Source of the DNA: Nageia nagi
Taxonomy: Eukaryota > Pinophyta
Reading direction: 5' to 3'
DNA length: 64,000 bases
Assembly: GCA_050084985.1 (NCBI GenBank)
Contig: JBITNC010000001.1
Coordinates: forward strand, 150,102,001-150,166,000
Part shown: positions 45,479 through 57,176 of the stretch, piece after piece
How positions within the stretch are numbered: the stretch's first letter is position 1
Layout of the letters: each line of letters opens with the position of its first letter
Translations under genes and position numbers: made by a program
The notes under the pieces: model-generated
Database searches by the model: none
The model's input: only the letters and a program-made list of their open reading frames with translations
What the model was told of the DNA's origin: nothing

Positions 45479-47760
45479 ACTTGATTTATCAAAGGGTGAA
45501 TGTGGTTCAACAACAATAGGCTCAACAATACCATGGTCATATTTACCAAGACCTTGACCTTTTCAACCACAAGTCTCATTAAAATATTGGGAAGCAATAA
45601 TGAAAACTCTTTTAAAATTTTGTCCCTCCATAAAATAAATAATGAAAGAGGAGGGTGAGGTTCAAGAAGTCCTGACTCAATAATCTCATGTTCATAAAAA
45701 GTTATAGTGCCTAAATCATATGATTGGACATGGCCCACAAAGTTGGTAAAAGCTTCCACATCTTGAGCTTGCACCTCTATAGACTTGAAAAATTCCATAA
45801 GTGCATATCTATGAGCTTTTGAGGTTTGAAGTAAATCAAAAATGGATATCTTTGTGGGTAAGGATTTCAATTGTTGGGTAATATTGGATTTGATTATGAC
45901 AACATGACATATTTGATTTTGACTATGAGTAGGACCTCTTAGACCTTGAATTCCTCTAGAATCATTATGCTTTTGAGTTTGATGTGAGCTTGAGGTGTCT
46001 TGATTTGGAGGGGTACATTTTTGGTTTCTTGTAACAGCATGAATCATACCAACAAAATTATGCAAAGAAGGATTATTAACATAGTTCACATGGTTTGCAT
46101 CAACTTTATTTTACCTTGGAAGTGGATCTTTATAAACATTTAAATTTTGATTTGGGGGTGCAAGTGGATTATCTATAACAAGGTCCCCTCTTTCAATCAA
46201 GTCTTGGATCACATTTTTAAGTTGATGGCACTTATTAGTTTGATGCCCTTTTGCTCTATGGAAAGCACAATAATCATTTTCTCTATACCAAACTGGTTTT
46301 GGAACATTTGGATCTTCTTGTCTAATGTTAGGAAGTGTAATGATTTGTGTATTTAAACACTTTTCCAAGATATTAGAAAGTGAATCAAGAAGAGGTGTAT
46401 AAGCTCTCTTAAGTATTGGCCTTTATTGGTTACCTTGAACTTGGGCTTTCATTTGGATGGGATATGGATTGTTTGGTGGTGGTTGTGGTGCAATGGGTGG
46501 TTGGCTCAATGTCACTTGGTTCACTTGAGGTTGAGGAGGGGTTGGAAAAGGTCCTTTCCTATTTTAATGATCTTGCTTATTTCTAAGCTTAATATCACCA
46601 TTTTGAACATTCACATCTTCAATCCTTTTGGCCATTCTAATAGCTTCTTCAAAAGAAGGTAAATGTTGGATTTGAAGTCTATTTGAAATATGTTTTGAGT
46701 AATTTTTGGAAAAGAGGTGAATTAATTCAGCTTGAGGTATATGGAATGTAAGCTCATGAACAATAGATCTCCACCTTGTCACATAATCAACAATTGGTTC
46801 ATCCAAAAATTGTTTAAAGTTATACAAATCAGTTAAGTTAGTTTATCTTTTAATATTAATGGAAAAGTGATAAAGGAATAGATTTGTCAATTACTGAAAA
46901 GTGTGAAGAGAGTATTGACCCAAGCTATTATACCAATCCAAGGCTTGTCCACTTAAGGTCATAGGAAATATTTTCAACATCAAAGGATCAATATGATTAA
47001 TCAAATAACACTTATGCTTGAAAATTCTCAAATGGTCTTTTGGATCCTTTTTACCTTTAAACTTGTCAAACTTTGGAAGCTCAAAATTGTTTGGCCAAAC
47101 ATAGTATGGAACTAAAGGATGAATAGGTTCATTGCACAATTGCTCATATGTTTGGCTATGGTTTGGATCTTGGTTACCAACCTCCAACTTTTGCAATCTA
47201 TCAAGGATAGCTTGGGTAGAAGCCAACAAAGGATCTAACCTATTGGTATCTTGAAAATTTAAAAAACTTTGGTTAGCTTGGTGTGAAGTGGATGTATGAG
47301 AATCATGGACTTGTTGGGTGCTGGTTTGAACTTGACTTGCGTGGGTTTGTAGGATGGTTGAATGTGGGGGAATTTGGATTTTTTTAGAAATGGTGATTTG
47401 TGGAGGAACTTGGATTTGAGTGGTGACTATGGTAGATGGAGTGGAAGAGGAAGGTATGCATTGTGACACAATAGGAGTGGTGGAAGGGGTAATGGAAGTT
47501 GCTCTCCTATTTTTTGGATCAAAATTAGGATCTATCATGACACTATTTTCCATGGATGTGGTAGGAATGGAAAACAAATCATGAGATACAAAAAGAGATT
47601 ATATGTGGGTTGGATTGCATGTTGGAGATTGAGTATCAGCTGAAGATCTCCATTGATTAAGAACGTGTTTGGCTTTAAGCACTTTGAGGATAGTTTCAAC
47701 ATTATTTAGCACATATTTTTCAAATTCCTCTATGGAATCCTCTTATGTTGGATTTGCCAT
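45454..47760 (-). pseudogene. Tat-type gypsy gag and adjoining region
   Basis: Gag starts at an ATG at 47,758-47,760 (MANPT, then stops) and stays in one frame to 45,454 through a series of stops. 47,577-46,891: Ser/Thr/Pro/Gln-rich part, then FELPKFDKFKGKKDPKDHLR and MTLSGQALDWYNSL, the gag core. 46,827-46,564: NFKQFLDEPIVDYVTRWRSI, LPSFEEAIRMAKRIEDV. 46,368-46,111: YCAFHRAKGHQTNKCHQL, a C-x2-H...H-x4-C type zinc-binding sequence. 46,089-45,454: ISIFDLLQTSKAHRYALMEF, which in this lineage precedes protease. No protease motif (DG/DS plus GRPWI-like) follows; the frame reaches the G-patch-like region within about 250 bp. Confidence 0.88.
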
Positions 47761-48267
47761 AGCTTAGATTACTGTAGGAACAAACTATTTTGGGTTTTCA
47801 AAATCTTGCAGAGCTTGGTTTATGGTTCTGACCATGTATTTATGAGAATATTTCAATCAAAAAAAAATTAAACTCCCTATTTTGGAAACACAACCACATT
47901 TTAACAATCTAGATAAATGCATTGGCATTTTCATCTTGGTCAAAATGTGACAGAGTTTTCAGAAACATAAGCATGTTTTAGCAGAGAAAATTTTAAAAAA
48001 TAAAAATAACAAAGTTAATGCTGGTCTGATTTTGGGATTTTAGGATTTTAAGAAAACAAACAAACATAGATAAAGAATTGTAAATAGCCACCAATACAAG
48101 CATTCACATATGATCAATGCAAGTTCATCTAGCAGCCCTACAATACTGTTTTGCAATGTTTTGATGTTTATTTTCTTAAAATGATTCTAGAAAAGTAAGT
48201 TTAAGTGATCCAAAATTTGGTCCTAAAAGAATGAGGGTTCTATGGATGTCCCCTATTTTAATTGGAT
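47761..48267 (-). other. Untranslated leader of the gypsy element
   Basis: About 500 bp between the PBS-like sequence and the gag ATG. No frame or motif recognised. Confidence 0.6.
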
Positions 48268-48288
48268 TCACTAGTGGGGTTCGTCACA
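48268..48288 (-). promoter_or_regulatory. Possible primer binding site of the gypsy element
   Basis: On the - strand TGTGACGAACCCCACTAGTG resembles TGGCGACTCCACTGGGGA with a small insertion. It lies where the PBS is expected, between the right LTR and gag. Weak on its own. Confidence 0.35.
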
Positions 48289-48289
48289 A

Positions 48290-50100
48290 ACCTATGGGAG
48301 ATTATCCTGGTGAGTGGGCCAAGCATAGCCTAGGTCCTTGGTGATTAAATCCAAGTGACATGTCTACTTGTTGGTGAAGAGGATGAGCATTGGTGATGAA
48401 ATTCAAGGATCCTCTTTTGTATGTGCAATTTTGAAAAAGGGAAATGTGAATTAATGTGCTTGTTCTTTCCTTTCTTTACAACATATTCTAATCACCCAAT
48501 ATCACTTTACTCAACTGGATCAAGGTGGTGGTAATAAACACTAGCGTATACATGATAATGTCATCTTCTAGATGATGATACCTGATTCAGTTGACTAAAT
48601 CCCAAGGTGACTTCAAACTGTGTTCACTTTCAAAATGCAATGACCTTGGGCATTTCTAAAATGCAAGGGCATTTGAGAAACATGGTTGCATTTTACTATC
48701 AAAATGTGGGTACCCTATGCATTTCATAACCTACAAGCATAAAAGGCAAATTTTGAAAGCCAATCTCAATCACAAGATGAAATAAGCCTACTATTGAAAC
48801 ATAACATGAAAAAAAGGGCGAAAAGTGTGATGGGTATATCTTTGGTTTAATAGGAGGAACAAAGCTTGGAATGACTAATTCCCAACTTGCCCCAAGACCA
48901 ATGGTTCCCAACTACTTTCAAATGCTCATGGAAGATTGTTCGATGTAAAAGCTCGCAAATTCATCACTTCCAAGACTCAGGAATCAACAAATTCGAAGCT
49001 CAATGTTTGCATCAGTTACCAACTTGAAAATGGAGATGTGATCTTATTTAAATAGATTTATGTGACATGCCAAATCCTCAATTCAAAATCCATACAAATT
49101 TGAATTGGAAAATGATTGTTGCTTGATTGATCTTTGATTGGATTTGCATAGGATCTAATTGGAGATAAATTGGGGATGTATCCATTCAGTTCTCTTGTCT
49201 TTTATCTTCTGAGCATATTTAGAGCATAAACAATGACTCATCAATCTGTAACTAGTCTTGAATTTTCTTATTTTCCTACTAGGTGAATCATCAATGACAT
49301 GACAAGGTGAGGTGTAAATTATGTTCAACTATTTTCTTGCAAATAAATAATAGATAAATTAGTCATATTAATGTGACAAACATTAATAAATATCAATAAT
49401 ATAAAGTAAGCATTTAAGTTATTTTAATTAACTCACATTAAGTAAAACAAATGATTAAATATAATGACATGACTAATGTCAATTTTTAGGCATAAATGAT
49501 TATGATCAAAATCATAAATAACATGACTAATGTTAATTACAATTTTCAAATAAAAGACTATGGTTCAAAATACAATAAACATGACTAAGTTTAATTATCT
49601 ATTAACCATAAATGATTATGATCAAAAGCATAATTAATATGATAAATATTAATTATCTTTTCCAAATGACTATAATCTAAATGCAATAAACATGACTAGG
49701 TTTAATTGCAATTTTCAAGTAAATATTCATGATTGAAAATGCAATAAACATGACTAAGTTTAATTGCATTTTCTAAGTAAATGATTATGATCGAAAACAC
49801 AATAAACATGACTAAGTTTAATTGTATTTTCTAAGTATAAAGCTATGATCAAAACACAATAAATATGATAAATATAAATTATGATTTCCAATGTAAATGA
49901 TTATGATCGAAAACACAATAAACATGACTAAGTTTAATTGCATTTTTCAAGTATAAAGTTATGATCAAAACACAATAAATATGACAAATATAAATTACGA
50001 TTTTCGAAGTAAATGACTATGATAAACAAATATTTAATATGACAAATATTAATTACAAACTTGACAAGGATAAGCAAATAAAGGATAATTGACAAAGCAT
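48290..50100 (-). mobile_element. 5' LTR of the large Tat-type gypsy element, truncated
   Basis: From 48,515 to 50,100 it matches 22,044-23,640 with substitutions scattered throughout, including the degenerate array (49,440-50,030). It stops at GACAAAGCAT (50,100) where the other LTR goes on for another 119 bp to TGTCTACA. Copia RT follows immediately at 50,101. The left limit is set by the PBS-like sequence and is approximate. Confidence 0.8.
49440..50030. repeat. Degenerate ~60-bp tandem array in the gypsy 5' LTR
   Basis: Partner of the array at 22,975-23,560: repeated AATAAACATGACTAAGTTTA with ATTATGATCAAAA or ATTATGATCGAAA between units, about nine to ten units. Confidence 0.85.
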
Positions 50101-51185
50101 GTGTACAAGCTCAAGAAGGCCTTGTATGATCTCAAGCAAGTTCAAAGAGCTTGGTACACCCGGATTGTTTGATACTTCCAAAGGTTTGGGCTCATGAGGA
50201 GCAAAAATGAGCCAACACTCTACATCAAGAGAGAATGTAATCAGATTTTACTTGTTTCTCTTTATGTTGATGATTTGATTTATATGGGAATTGGTTCCAT
50301 ATTGAATGATAAATTCATAACTGATTTGATGAATGAGTTTGATATGAAAGATCTAAGCCTCATGAGGTATTTTCTTGGCATGGAGGTCCACCAATGTCAA
50401 GAATAGATTTTTGTTTGTTAAAGTATGCAAGAAACATGATCACAAAATATAGCATAGATAATTGTACTGTTATTTTAAATCTTGTAGCTCATGGAGAGTT
50501 ACTTTGCAAATATGATGGTGCTCCCAAAACAAGTGTAACAGAATTTAGGAGCATTATAGGTAGTCTCATGTTTCTTTGCAATTCTAGGCTTGATATTCAA
50601 TTTGTTACCTCAATGGTGTCTATCTATATGAATGATCCTTCAATTTTGCATATGAAGGCTACAAAACATATTCTCAGATATGTGAAAGGCATCATTAATT
50701 ATGGTCTCCATTATTCTCATGTGGAGAAGATGGAACTAGCTGGTTTTAGTGATAGTGATTAAGTCAGCAATTAAAATGATAAGAGGTTTAGGTCTGATTA
50801 CATGGAGTTTCAAGAAGCAATCTATAATAGCTCTTCCTTCTTGTGAAGCAGAGTATATCGCTCTTACAGCAACCAGCGCTCAGGCATTATGGTTGATGAA
50901 GTTGTTTGATGAAATTGGTGAGAAATAATATGGACCAACAATTCTTTATTGTGATAATCAAAGTGTCATTCAATTAGCACACAATCCCATCCACCAAAGC
51001 AGGTCAAAGCACTTTCAACTGAAGTATCATTTCATATGTGACATGGTGGAGAAGGAATAGATTGAGCTTCAATATTGCAACACCAAGATCAATTTAGTTG
51101 ATATCTTCACGAAAGGTGTTGTCAAGGCTCAGTATATGATGCTCAGAGACTCCATGGTGAGTCCCCTTCACATCAAGGGGGAGAA
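50101..51185 (+). pseudogene. Outer copia element: second half of RT and RNase H
   Basis: Continues the copia pol broken off at about 21,895. VYKLKKALYDLKQVQRAWYT, then the open stretch 50,194-50,406 with the catalytic LLVSLYVDDLIYMG and MRYFLGMEVHQCQE; 50,394-50,762 in another frame with EFRSIIGSLMFLC and TKHILRYVKGIINYGLHY; RNase H with ITWSFKKQSIIALPSCEAEY and SRSKHFQLKYHFICDMVEK; end VDIFTKGVVKAQ. About 25-40 codons between FQIKVTPF and VYKLKK (the LNG...EGFV region) are absent on both sides. It ends in the polypurine tract ATCAAGGGGGAGAA (51,171-51,185). Confidence 0.9.
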
Positions 51186-51695
51186 TATTGGGAACTTAGC
51201 ACATAACCCGAGGTAATTCTCATGCCTATAGAGTTCATTGATCAATCGATACCCTGCAGATCGGCTAGCTAGCCGACCAATTGGCCCCCAAATGCTAATT
51301 AGTCCTCATCCAACCAGTCTACACCCCATTAGTTAGACCCAGATTTGTAGTGCCTTGTAAGTCTCAATCCTAAGGCATTTCTTTTGAGTTCTTAAGCATT
51401 TTGTCTTTGTATTCTAGGCCACCCTGAAGGATACATGTATTACTTCTTGGCATCAGTTACTAGGTTAGATTGTTAGTAATTTAGTTAGTCTTTGATGCTA
51501 TATGTAGTGTGTTAATGTAGTTACTTTCTCTCTACAACTCTCACCATTGAAGTTTCATTGAAGCTTCATTATTGAACTTCATACATATTGCAATAGCTTT
51601 CTACATGAATTAAGTTGTTCCTTCTCAACTCGTTTTTACTGTAATTGTGTTCTAGGTGCAATTGCATTTTTATTTGAATTAGTTTGAATTCATCA
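51186..51695 (+). mobile_element. 3' LTR of the outer copia element
   Basis: 510 bp, TATTGGGAACTTAGCACATA ... GTTTGAATTCATCA. Partner of 18,226-18,759. The first two bases have changed from TG to TA. The flanks (ACCAT before 18,226; TTATCAT after 51,695) do not give a clear target duplication. Confidence 0.88.
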
Positions 51696-52351
51696 TTATC
51701 ATGGACAATATTTATTGTGGATACCTTGTCTTATAGTGATGACACTAACTTTAATAGAATACAAAGTTCTTTTTATTTTCAGTTCTCATCTCATGCATTA
51801 GATGTATTAATGAATTTTATCAGTTGAAGTAGGATTAAGTAGGAAGGAGTTCAGATACACTATTCTGACTTAGCAAGGGCCCATCGAGGTTGGTTAGTCC
51901 CTATAGTTCTTTCTATAGTAGGAATAGATATATGAGTGCAGTAGAATAATTGAATGTTATTATATCTTTTAAATTTGACCCTATTATTTCAACATTATTT
52001 TCAGAGTTGGTTGTAGTTAGTTTTCTATTAAAGTTTGTCAGTTGTATGGAATTTCTTCATTTCAATAGGACAATACCACTGAATAAGTTCAAAGTAAAAT
52101 ACTAACTCATATAGAGCAACACTCCATTCAAAGTAGACCCAAATTGACAAATTAAGGTGACAAGTTGAAATCCCTCCTAGTTAGAACAAGTTAGTGCACT
52201 TTGAAGAATGGTGAGAGGTATTAAAACCCTGTAAAATTAGAGCACCAACTCTTAGGAATTAATTGGTCCCTAAACAGTAGAAATGTGAGTGGTTCACCAA
52301 TGGATACTAACAACACCTGAGTTGCAAGTTAATTAAAAAAACTCATCATTT
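51696..52351 (+). other. Probable gypsy LTR remnant
   Basis: No gene. The stretch ends just before a PBS-like site at 52,352, so at least its right part is probably the 3' end of an LTR (possible end ACTCATCA at 52,348). The start is not visible; it may be cut by the outer copia element. Confidence 0.4.
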
Positions 52352-52371
52352 TTTGGCATCGTTGTGAGGGA
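52352..52371 (+). promoter_or_regulatory. Worn Athila-type primer binding site
   Basis: TTTGGCATCGTTGTGAGGGA compared with TTGGCGCCGTTGCCGGGGA, known from Athila-like gypsy elements. The differences are mostly C to T or G to A, as expected from methylation decay. Confidence 0.6.
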
Positions 52372-52969
52372 TAGTAGCAAGGAAAATATTGAAATTTATA
52401 AGGCATTTAGGACTCTTGAATGTTGAAGTACTTGGAAGGGTGCTTGATCTACCATAGCAGCATGTAACTCTCAAGTGAATATTAAAGCATCAAGGGTTAG
52501 GTTCTGCATAGTTATGCTTTCTTTCAAATTTGATTTATGTTATTTCACTATTTAGCGAATTATTTATCTTGTAGAAGTTATTTTTGCATATCTTGATAGG
52601 GGAAGAAAATGATGAATGAATCGACCATGAGATAGTCGTGGTTGATTCATTCTCAACCCCCCAAAACAAGGTGAAGATACTAATCATGAAGAAGAACACT
52701 TAAAAGCATAAGAGGACATTGATACTCCTCAATAGCATGAAAATTTAGGTCAAATCAAAGAAGGATATGAGAATTCTTAATATGTCTCATAAGAAGCCAC
52801 ACATTCATGATATACATATGGATACTAGTCCACTTTCAAGATACCGTAAGAAATGAAATAGTCATCAAAGGAAACTTTTGAGTCATAGGCTTATCAACAC
52901 AACTAGTGGACCCTGTGGGCATACAATATGGCTAGAACTTAGCAAACTATTCACATGTTCAAGTATCCC
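52372..52969 (+). other. Leader and worn gag start of a gypsy element
   Basis: From the PBS to the recognisable gag. ATGAATGAATCGACCATGAG near 52,611 may be the old gag start; frames are short. Confidence 0.4.
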
Positions 52970-54115
52970 ATTCAGCTTCCACCTATAGTAGGGGATGGGA
53001 CCCCCATGAAGAATATTTCTCCATTAGTGATACCAACATTTTAGGGGTTATCCATTGAAGATCCATATGCATTCTTATTTGAGATTGAAGTTCTTTGGAG
53101 GACCTATGATTAATGACGGATATTTAGGAACTCAAATTATTCCCATCAACATTAAAAGATGCAACCTTATGTTGGTTTATGAGTCTCCTTGAGAATTCAA
53201 TCACCAATTAGGGAGGAACCAGTGGATATGGAATGAAAGCAAGCTTCCTAGATTAGTATCAAGATTATTGCAAAGTTAAGGACTATAAGGGTGAACTTTT
53301 TTTAATTTCTTAGAAGGAAGACAAATCTCTAAAAGACTGTATAGAACAATTCAAATTTATCAACTAATGGAGAAATTTGGATCTTCTTGAATATGTGTTG
53401 AAGACCATTTTTCTTAAAGGAATGAGAGAAGAGTCAATGGACACCCTTATTGTGATGAGGGAAGGAGATATTTTCAACCTTCCATTCACACAAATTCTAG
53501 AGTTGTATGTCAATTACTCTCATACTAGGGCACTTCTATGGAGCAAAAAGGTTGGAGTGGCTTCTAAAGGAGTCACTCATGTCACATTAAGCAATATGAT
53601 TGATCATATGAAGATTGACTTATTTGGCACCTTTTCATCCTCCATGGACATTTTAAAAAGGAGAAATGATACTTGTATTGAAGGAATATACTACCACAAT
53701 GTAAGAACAAGCATGCTCTTCATGAGTATCCTCTAGATAAGATGAGTATTTGCAACATTTATGAGAAAGATCATTCTACATAAACATGTCAACATCTTCC
53801 TGCAATGAAGTCAGTATTAAAGGAGCTAGAACTTCATGGCATTGATGATGTCTTCTTCATTGCACAAAGGAGACCATTTCAAGGCTTTAATCAAGGATAT
53901 TATCCATAAGGTATGCCATATGCCTGCACTTCTTTTAATTCTCCTTATGGCCTAGGTCACAACCCCAAGCTAGTTGTTCTCCATGGTCTCAACCTGATTG
54001 GCAATCTAAACCATGGCCATAGAAAAATTGGCAAAACCATCAATGGCCTCAACAATCTTTTGCATCTAATTAAACCCAATTTAGAGGTTCAATTCCTCAA
54101 CAACCATGTCGTCTT
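52970..54115 (+). pseudogene. Ty3/gypsy gag relic
   Basis: Across three frames: EDPYAFLFE (about 53,065), ELKLFPSTLKDATLCWFMSL then LENSITN (about 53,130), EDKSLKDCIEQFKFIN, and the open stretch 53,377-53,736 with LLEYVLKTIFLKGMREESMD, GDIFNLPFTQILELYVNYSH and SKGVTHVTLSNMIDHMKIDL. Then CKNKHALHEYPLDKMSICNI, a cysteine-poor remnant of the usual zinc-binding CxxC...H...C part. All follow a common plant gypsy gag. No protease or pol follows; the element is cut where the LINE begins at about 54,150. Confidence 0.82.
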
Positions 54116-54149
54116 CTATAGAAATAATGCACCACCTATAGAATTATTA

Positions 54150-55900
54150 GTGCCATAAAAGGCAATATGTGGCCAGAGAAATTTATAGGTACACAACAAA
54201 ATGAATTCACTAGCCTTGATTACTTGCAAACAAATAAAGTCAAAAGAACCATACAAGCGAGAGGTATTCACCAACTCGTTGTAGACCAAATATTTACGGA
54301 TTGAATTTGTTAATCCTCTCACATTCCAAAATTTCATAATATTCATGACATCCTTTGTATCTCCCAAAGTTCCAAGAGAACTAAAGGAGTTGGAGATATT
54401 TGGTCGTCATCACTAAGGTGGGCCATTTGGTAATGCACTTCATTCATCTAATGATGTTTGTCAAAAAGTTAGTTTATTAATGTCCACGGGAGACCAAGAT
54501 CGATCTACGGTACAATTGTATGGGGAGTACAATGTATGTCATGGCTGGTGGGAATTGAACACAAGACTCAAGACACAACAAGGTCTACATGTAACCAACT
54601 CAAAAAGGTATATACTATCTCTCAAAAGACTCCAATAGTGACGAACCTTAAAAGTTTGACCATCCTTGAGAGCTTGATTAAGGACTAAAGAGATAATTCC
54701 CTCTGGAGAGAAACAAAATGGGCATTGTAGCAGAATGAGTTTTACCACTATTGAAGCAAAAGAAAGGCCTAACCATAGTGAGGATGAAAAAGGTCGTTGT
54801 TCAGGCACTGGTAGAATGAAAGGAGTTGCATGCATAGAAATAGAGGGTTGCATGGTGACAATAGGTGATGAAAAGGGAGTGGGTAGTGACATGGTGATAA
54901 ATAGAAGATTGCATGTCAAAGTTGGCAGCAAGGATAAGTTGGTAAGAGGAGCTGGCAAGTCTTCAATACTTAGATGGACGATTTTTCCTATTAGAGATAG
55001 TAGTCCACTCCTTTTGACTTCCTTTAGCACCATTAGACAAAGCTATCGGTTCCATTCCATCAAGGGATAATCTTTAATCTTTTGAGCCAAAGATTGATGA
55101 CGATAACATGTATTCGATAGATTGATATAAGCAATTTATTACCAAATAGATTGTTCACTAATCTTGATATCACTAAACTCTTGTAAATCTTTAGTAAGAT
55201 ACACTTTGACACATACACTTATGGTTGGACAAGCAGAAAAAAATCTCTCAGATTCAAGACAAAGAAATTTGCCCAAGCACACCACAAGAGTATGCAAAAA
55301 TCCCCAAAGCAGAATAGGCGAATCAAGAAACTCAATACATGTAAGTCTCTAGTATAAGACTTAAGTATAAGCAAAGAGTTACAAACAATCAAAGAGCCTT
55401 TGTAAAAAAAAATGAGCTTGGAAAGAGCTAGAAAAACAAAACAGAAAATAACCCTTGATTAAATTTTGGACATTTTCAATCTAAACTCCATACAGACCTC
55501 AAACTTGACCTCAAACTTGTTGAACCCAAGTATGAATAAGAGTATCATTTCAAATATGACCAAAAAAATACCCAACAAGGGTATGGCTTTCAAACCATTG
55601 ACATGTAGAATGACTCATGCAGAAGATAAGAGCTTTTGGGATAGAACCTTTTCCTTTGTGAAAGACTTTCGGAACAAACTTGGGAGGTCGCTTCCCTAGT
55701 GCCATGATAAACTCTGACCATCTGTATGAAAACTGAGCTAGCCATATCAATGACCACCATTTAAAGAAGGAAATAACACCGCCCAAGATGGCATTGATGT
55801 AGATGAATCATAGAACGAAGAGATAATCCCACACCGAATCCTTCAAGTAAAAACCCAATAGACTCTTGAATGCAGAAAAGGGAGCTCTGGTTCAGTTCGG
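54150..55900 (-). pseudogene. LINE (L1-like) fragment: ORF1 and start of ORF2
   Basis: ORF2 starts in the - strand open stretch 54,367-54,116: MNIMKFWNVRGLTNSIRKYL, DFICLQVIKASEF, an apurinic endonuclease start (typical: ILSWNVRGLN ... FLQETK; here E is replaced by V). Upstream, 55,070-54,540 may be the end of ORF1: KEWTTISNRKNRPSK at about 55,020 resembles the basic linker of plant LINE ORF1. The open stretch 55,786-55,550 may belong to ORF1 but shows no firm motif. The rest of ORF2 (endonuclease core, RT) is missing: the fragment ends where + strand gypsy gag lies. LINE copies are normally cut at the 5' end, so loss of the 3' end implies a later deletion. Confidence 0.65.
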
Positions 55901-57176
55901 GTTGCTTAATTATAAAGTTTTAAAATGTTGACCTCAAACTTGAAAATGATTATACTCGTAGAAACTAAACCATAACATGTTTTGATTGAGTACACCCTGT
56001 TTCTATGCAAACTTCATTGCATTTACCATACACACCTGTTGTCATACTTCATTGCCTTGTACATAATAAACCTTTCGAGCATAAATAAACCTAGTATACT
56101 TCTATCCTGATGATGGGAAGGAAAAATAGTATGCTAAAGCCAATATCAGATGTGAGATAACGCAATGATTGTGATTAAACTATCTTTAGCTTGGTTAACT
56201 TATCAATGTGATTTTACAAAGGACCCAAGCCCATCCAATTATCTCCTTATAGAATTGTATATCACTTACTGTAAATTTGAATAGTAATTTGTATCTCGAA
56301 CATGGTAAACAAGAGATGTAGTTACATGTTTCAATCTACTAATGGTGAAATCAATCCTGTTTATTTCAATTCATTTGAACACTTATCTTCTATGGCGTGA
56401 TTGTTGTACTTGGAAGATTTAAACACGGTAAATTATATAAAAATGAGTGAGCTTGCCTAGCAAATTTATTATAAGCCTCTAAAATGCTCAGGGTCCAATG
56501 AAAAGAATGCAAAACAAATATAAAGCATTCATCGTATTCAAAGCTATTACACTGAACCCTAATATCAGATGTCCAGAGTTTGAACAAGGTACTCAATTGG
56601 CAGTGCATGTACTTCTTCAACGAGAAATATAAATTATCTTAATAATGCAGAACAAGCAATTCCTGATCTCAGATGTACTCCATTGAGCTTAAGTTATGTT
56701 GGGCAATCCTGAACTACTATGTGTGCCATGATGTCAATTGAGCAAGTGGCATATAACAAATTTATGATTATAGGAACTGTTAAATAGAGGAACATTGACT
56801 GAAGACACAAAGCTATTATACAACGTTCAAGAAGAAATACATTTGTACCCACGTCCGGTCCTAAATGAGTACAAAAGCATTCAAACTAATCCTTAACAAA
56901 TAATCATTTGATTATATATATCAGAACATATAACAGTTACACCTCCAATAGTGATGTATTGTAATTGCAAAAACACATTGCCTTTGGTGGAGAGAATCTA
57001 AATTTAAAAAAGCTTGAGGTAAGAAAAGCTCAGGATGAATCCCGATATATCCTGAAGGCAAACTGCACACTCAAGTCTTCCCTGCTTAGAACATGTGATG
57101 AAATTTACAAAATGCCTCTCAACAATTATAGCATGAGTAAAAATCCCGATTATCAACTTCTCAGATAATGCCATGC
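55901..57176. other. Intergenic DNA and 3' flank of CAND1
   Basis: No transposon or gene recognised. It should hold the 3' UTR and polyadenylation site of the CAND1 gene on the - strand; AATAAA on that strand is at about 56,463-56,468 and 56,361-56,366, both rather distant from the stop, so no site is assigned. The open frames at 56,390-56,620 (-) and 56,965-57,168 (+) have no motif. Confidence 0.5.

Noticed and set aside
18200-51720. A target-site duplication for the outer copia element
   Set aside because: ACCAT on the left and TTATCAT on the right match only if two bases are skipped and one substitution allowed; too weak to claim.
54539-55033. A 164-codon - strand open frame as a host gene
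   Set aside because: It lies in the LINE ORF1 region; the LINE-like frame is a different one (KEWTTISNRKN), and this frame has no motif.
56965-57168. A + strand open frame of 67 codons next to CAND1
   Set aside because: No motif, and it overlaps the expected 3' UTR of CAND1 on the other strand.
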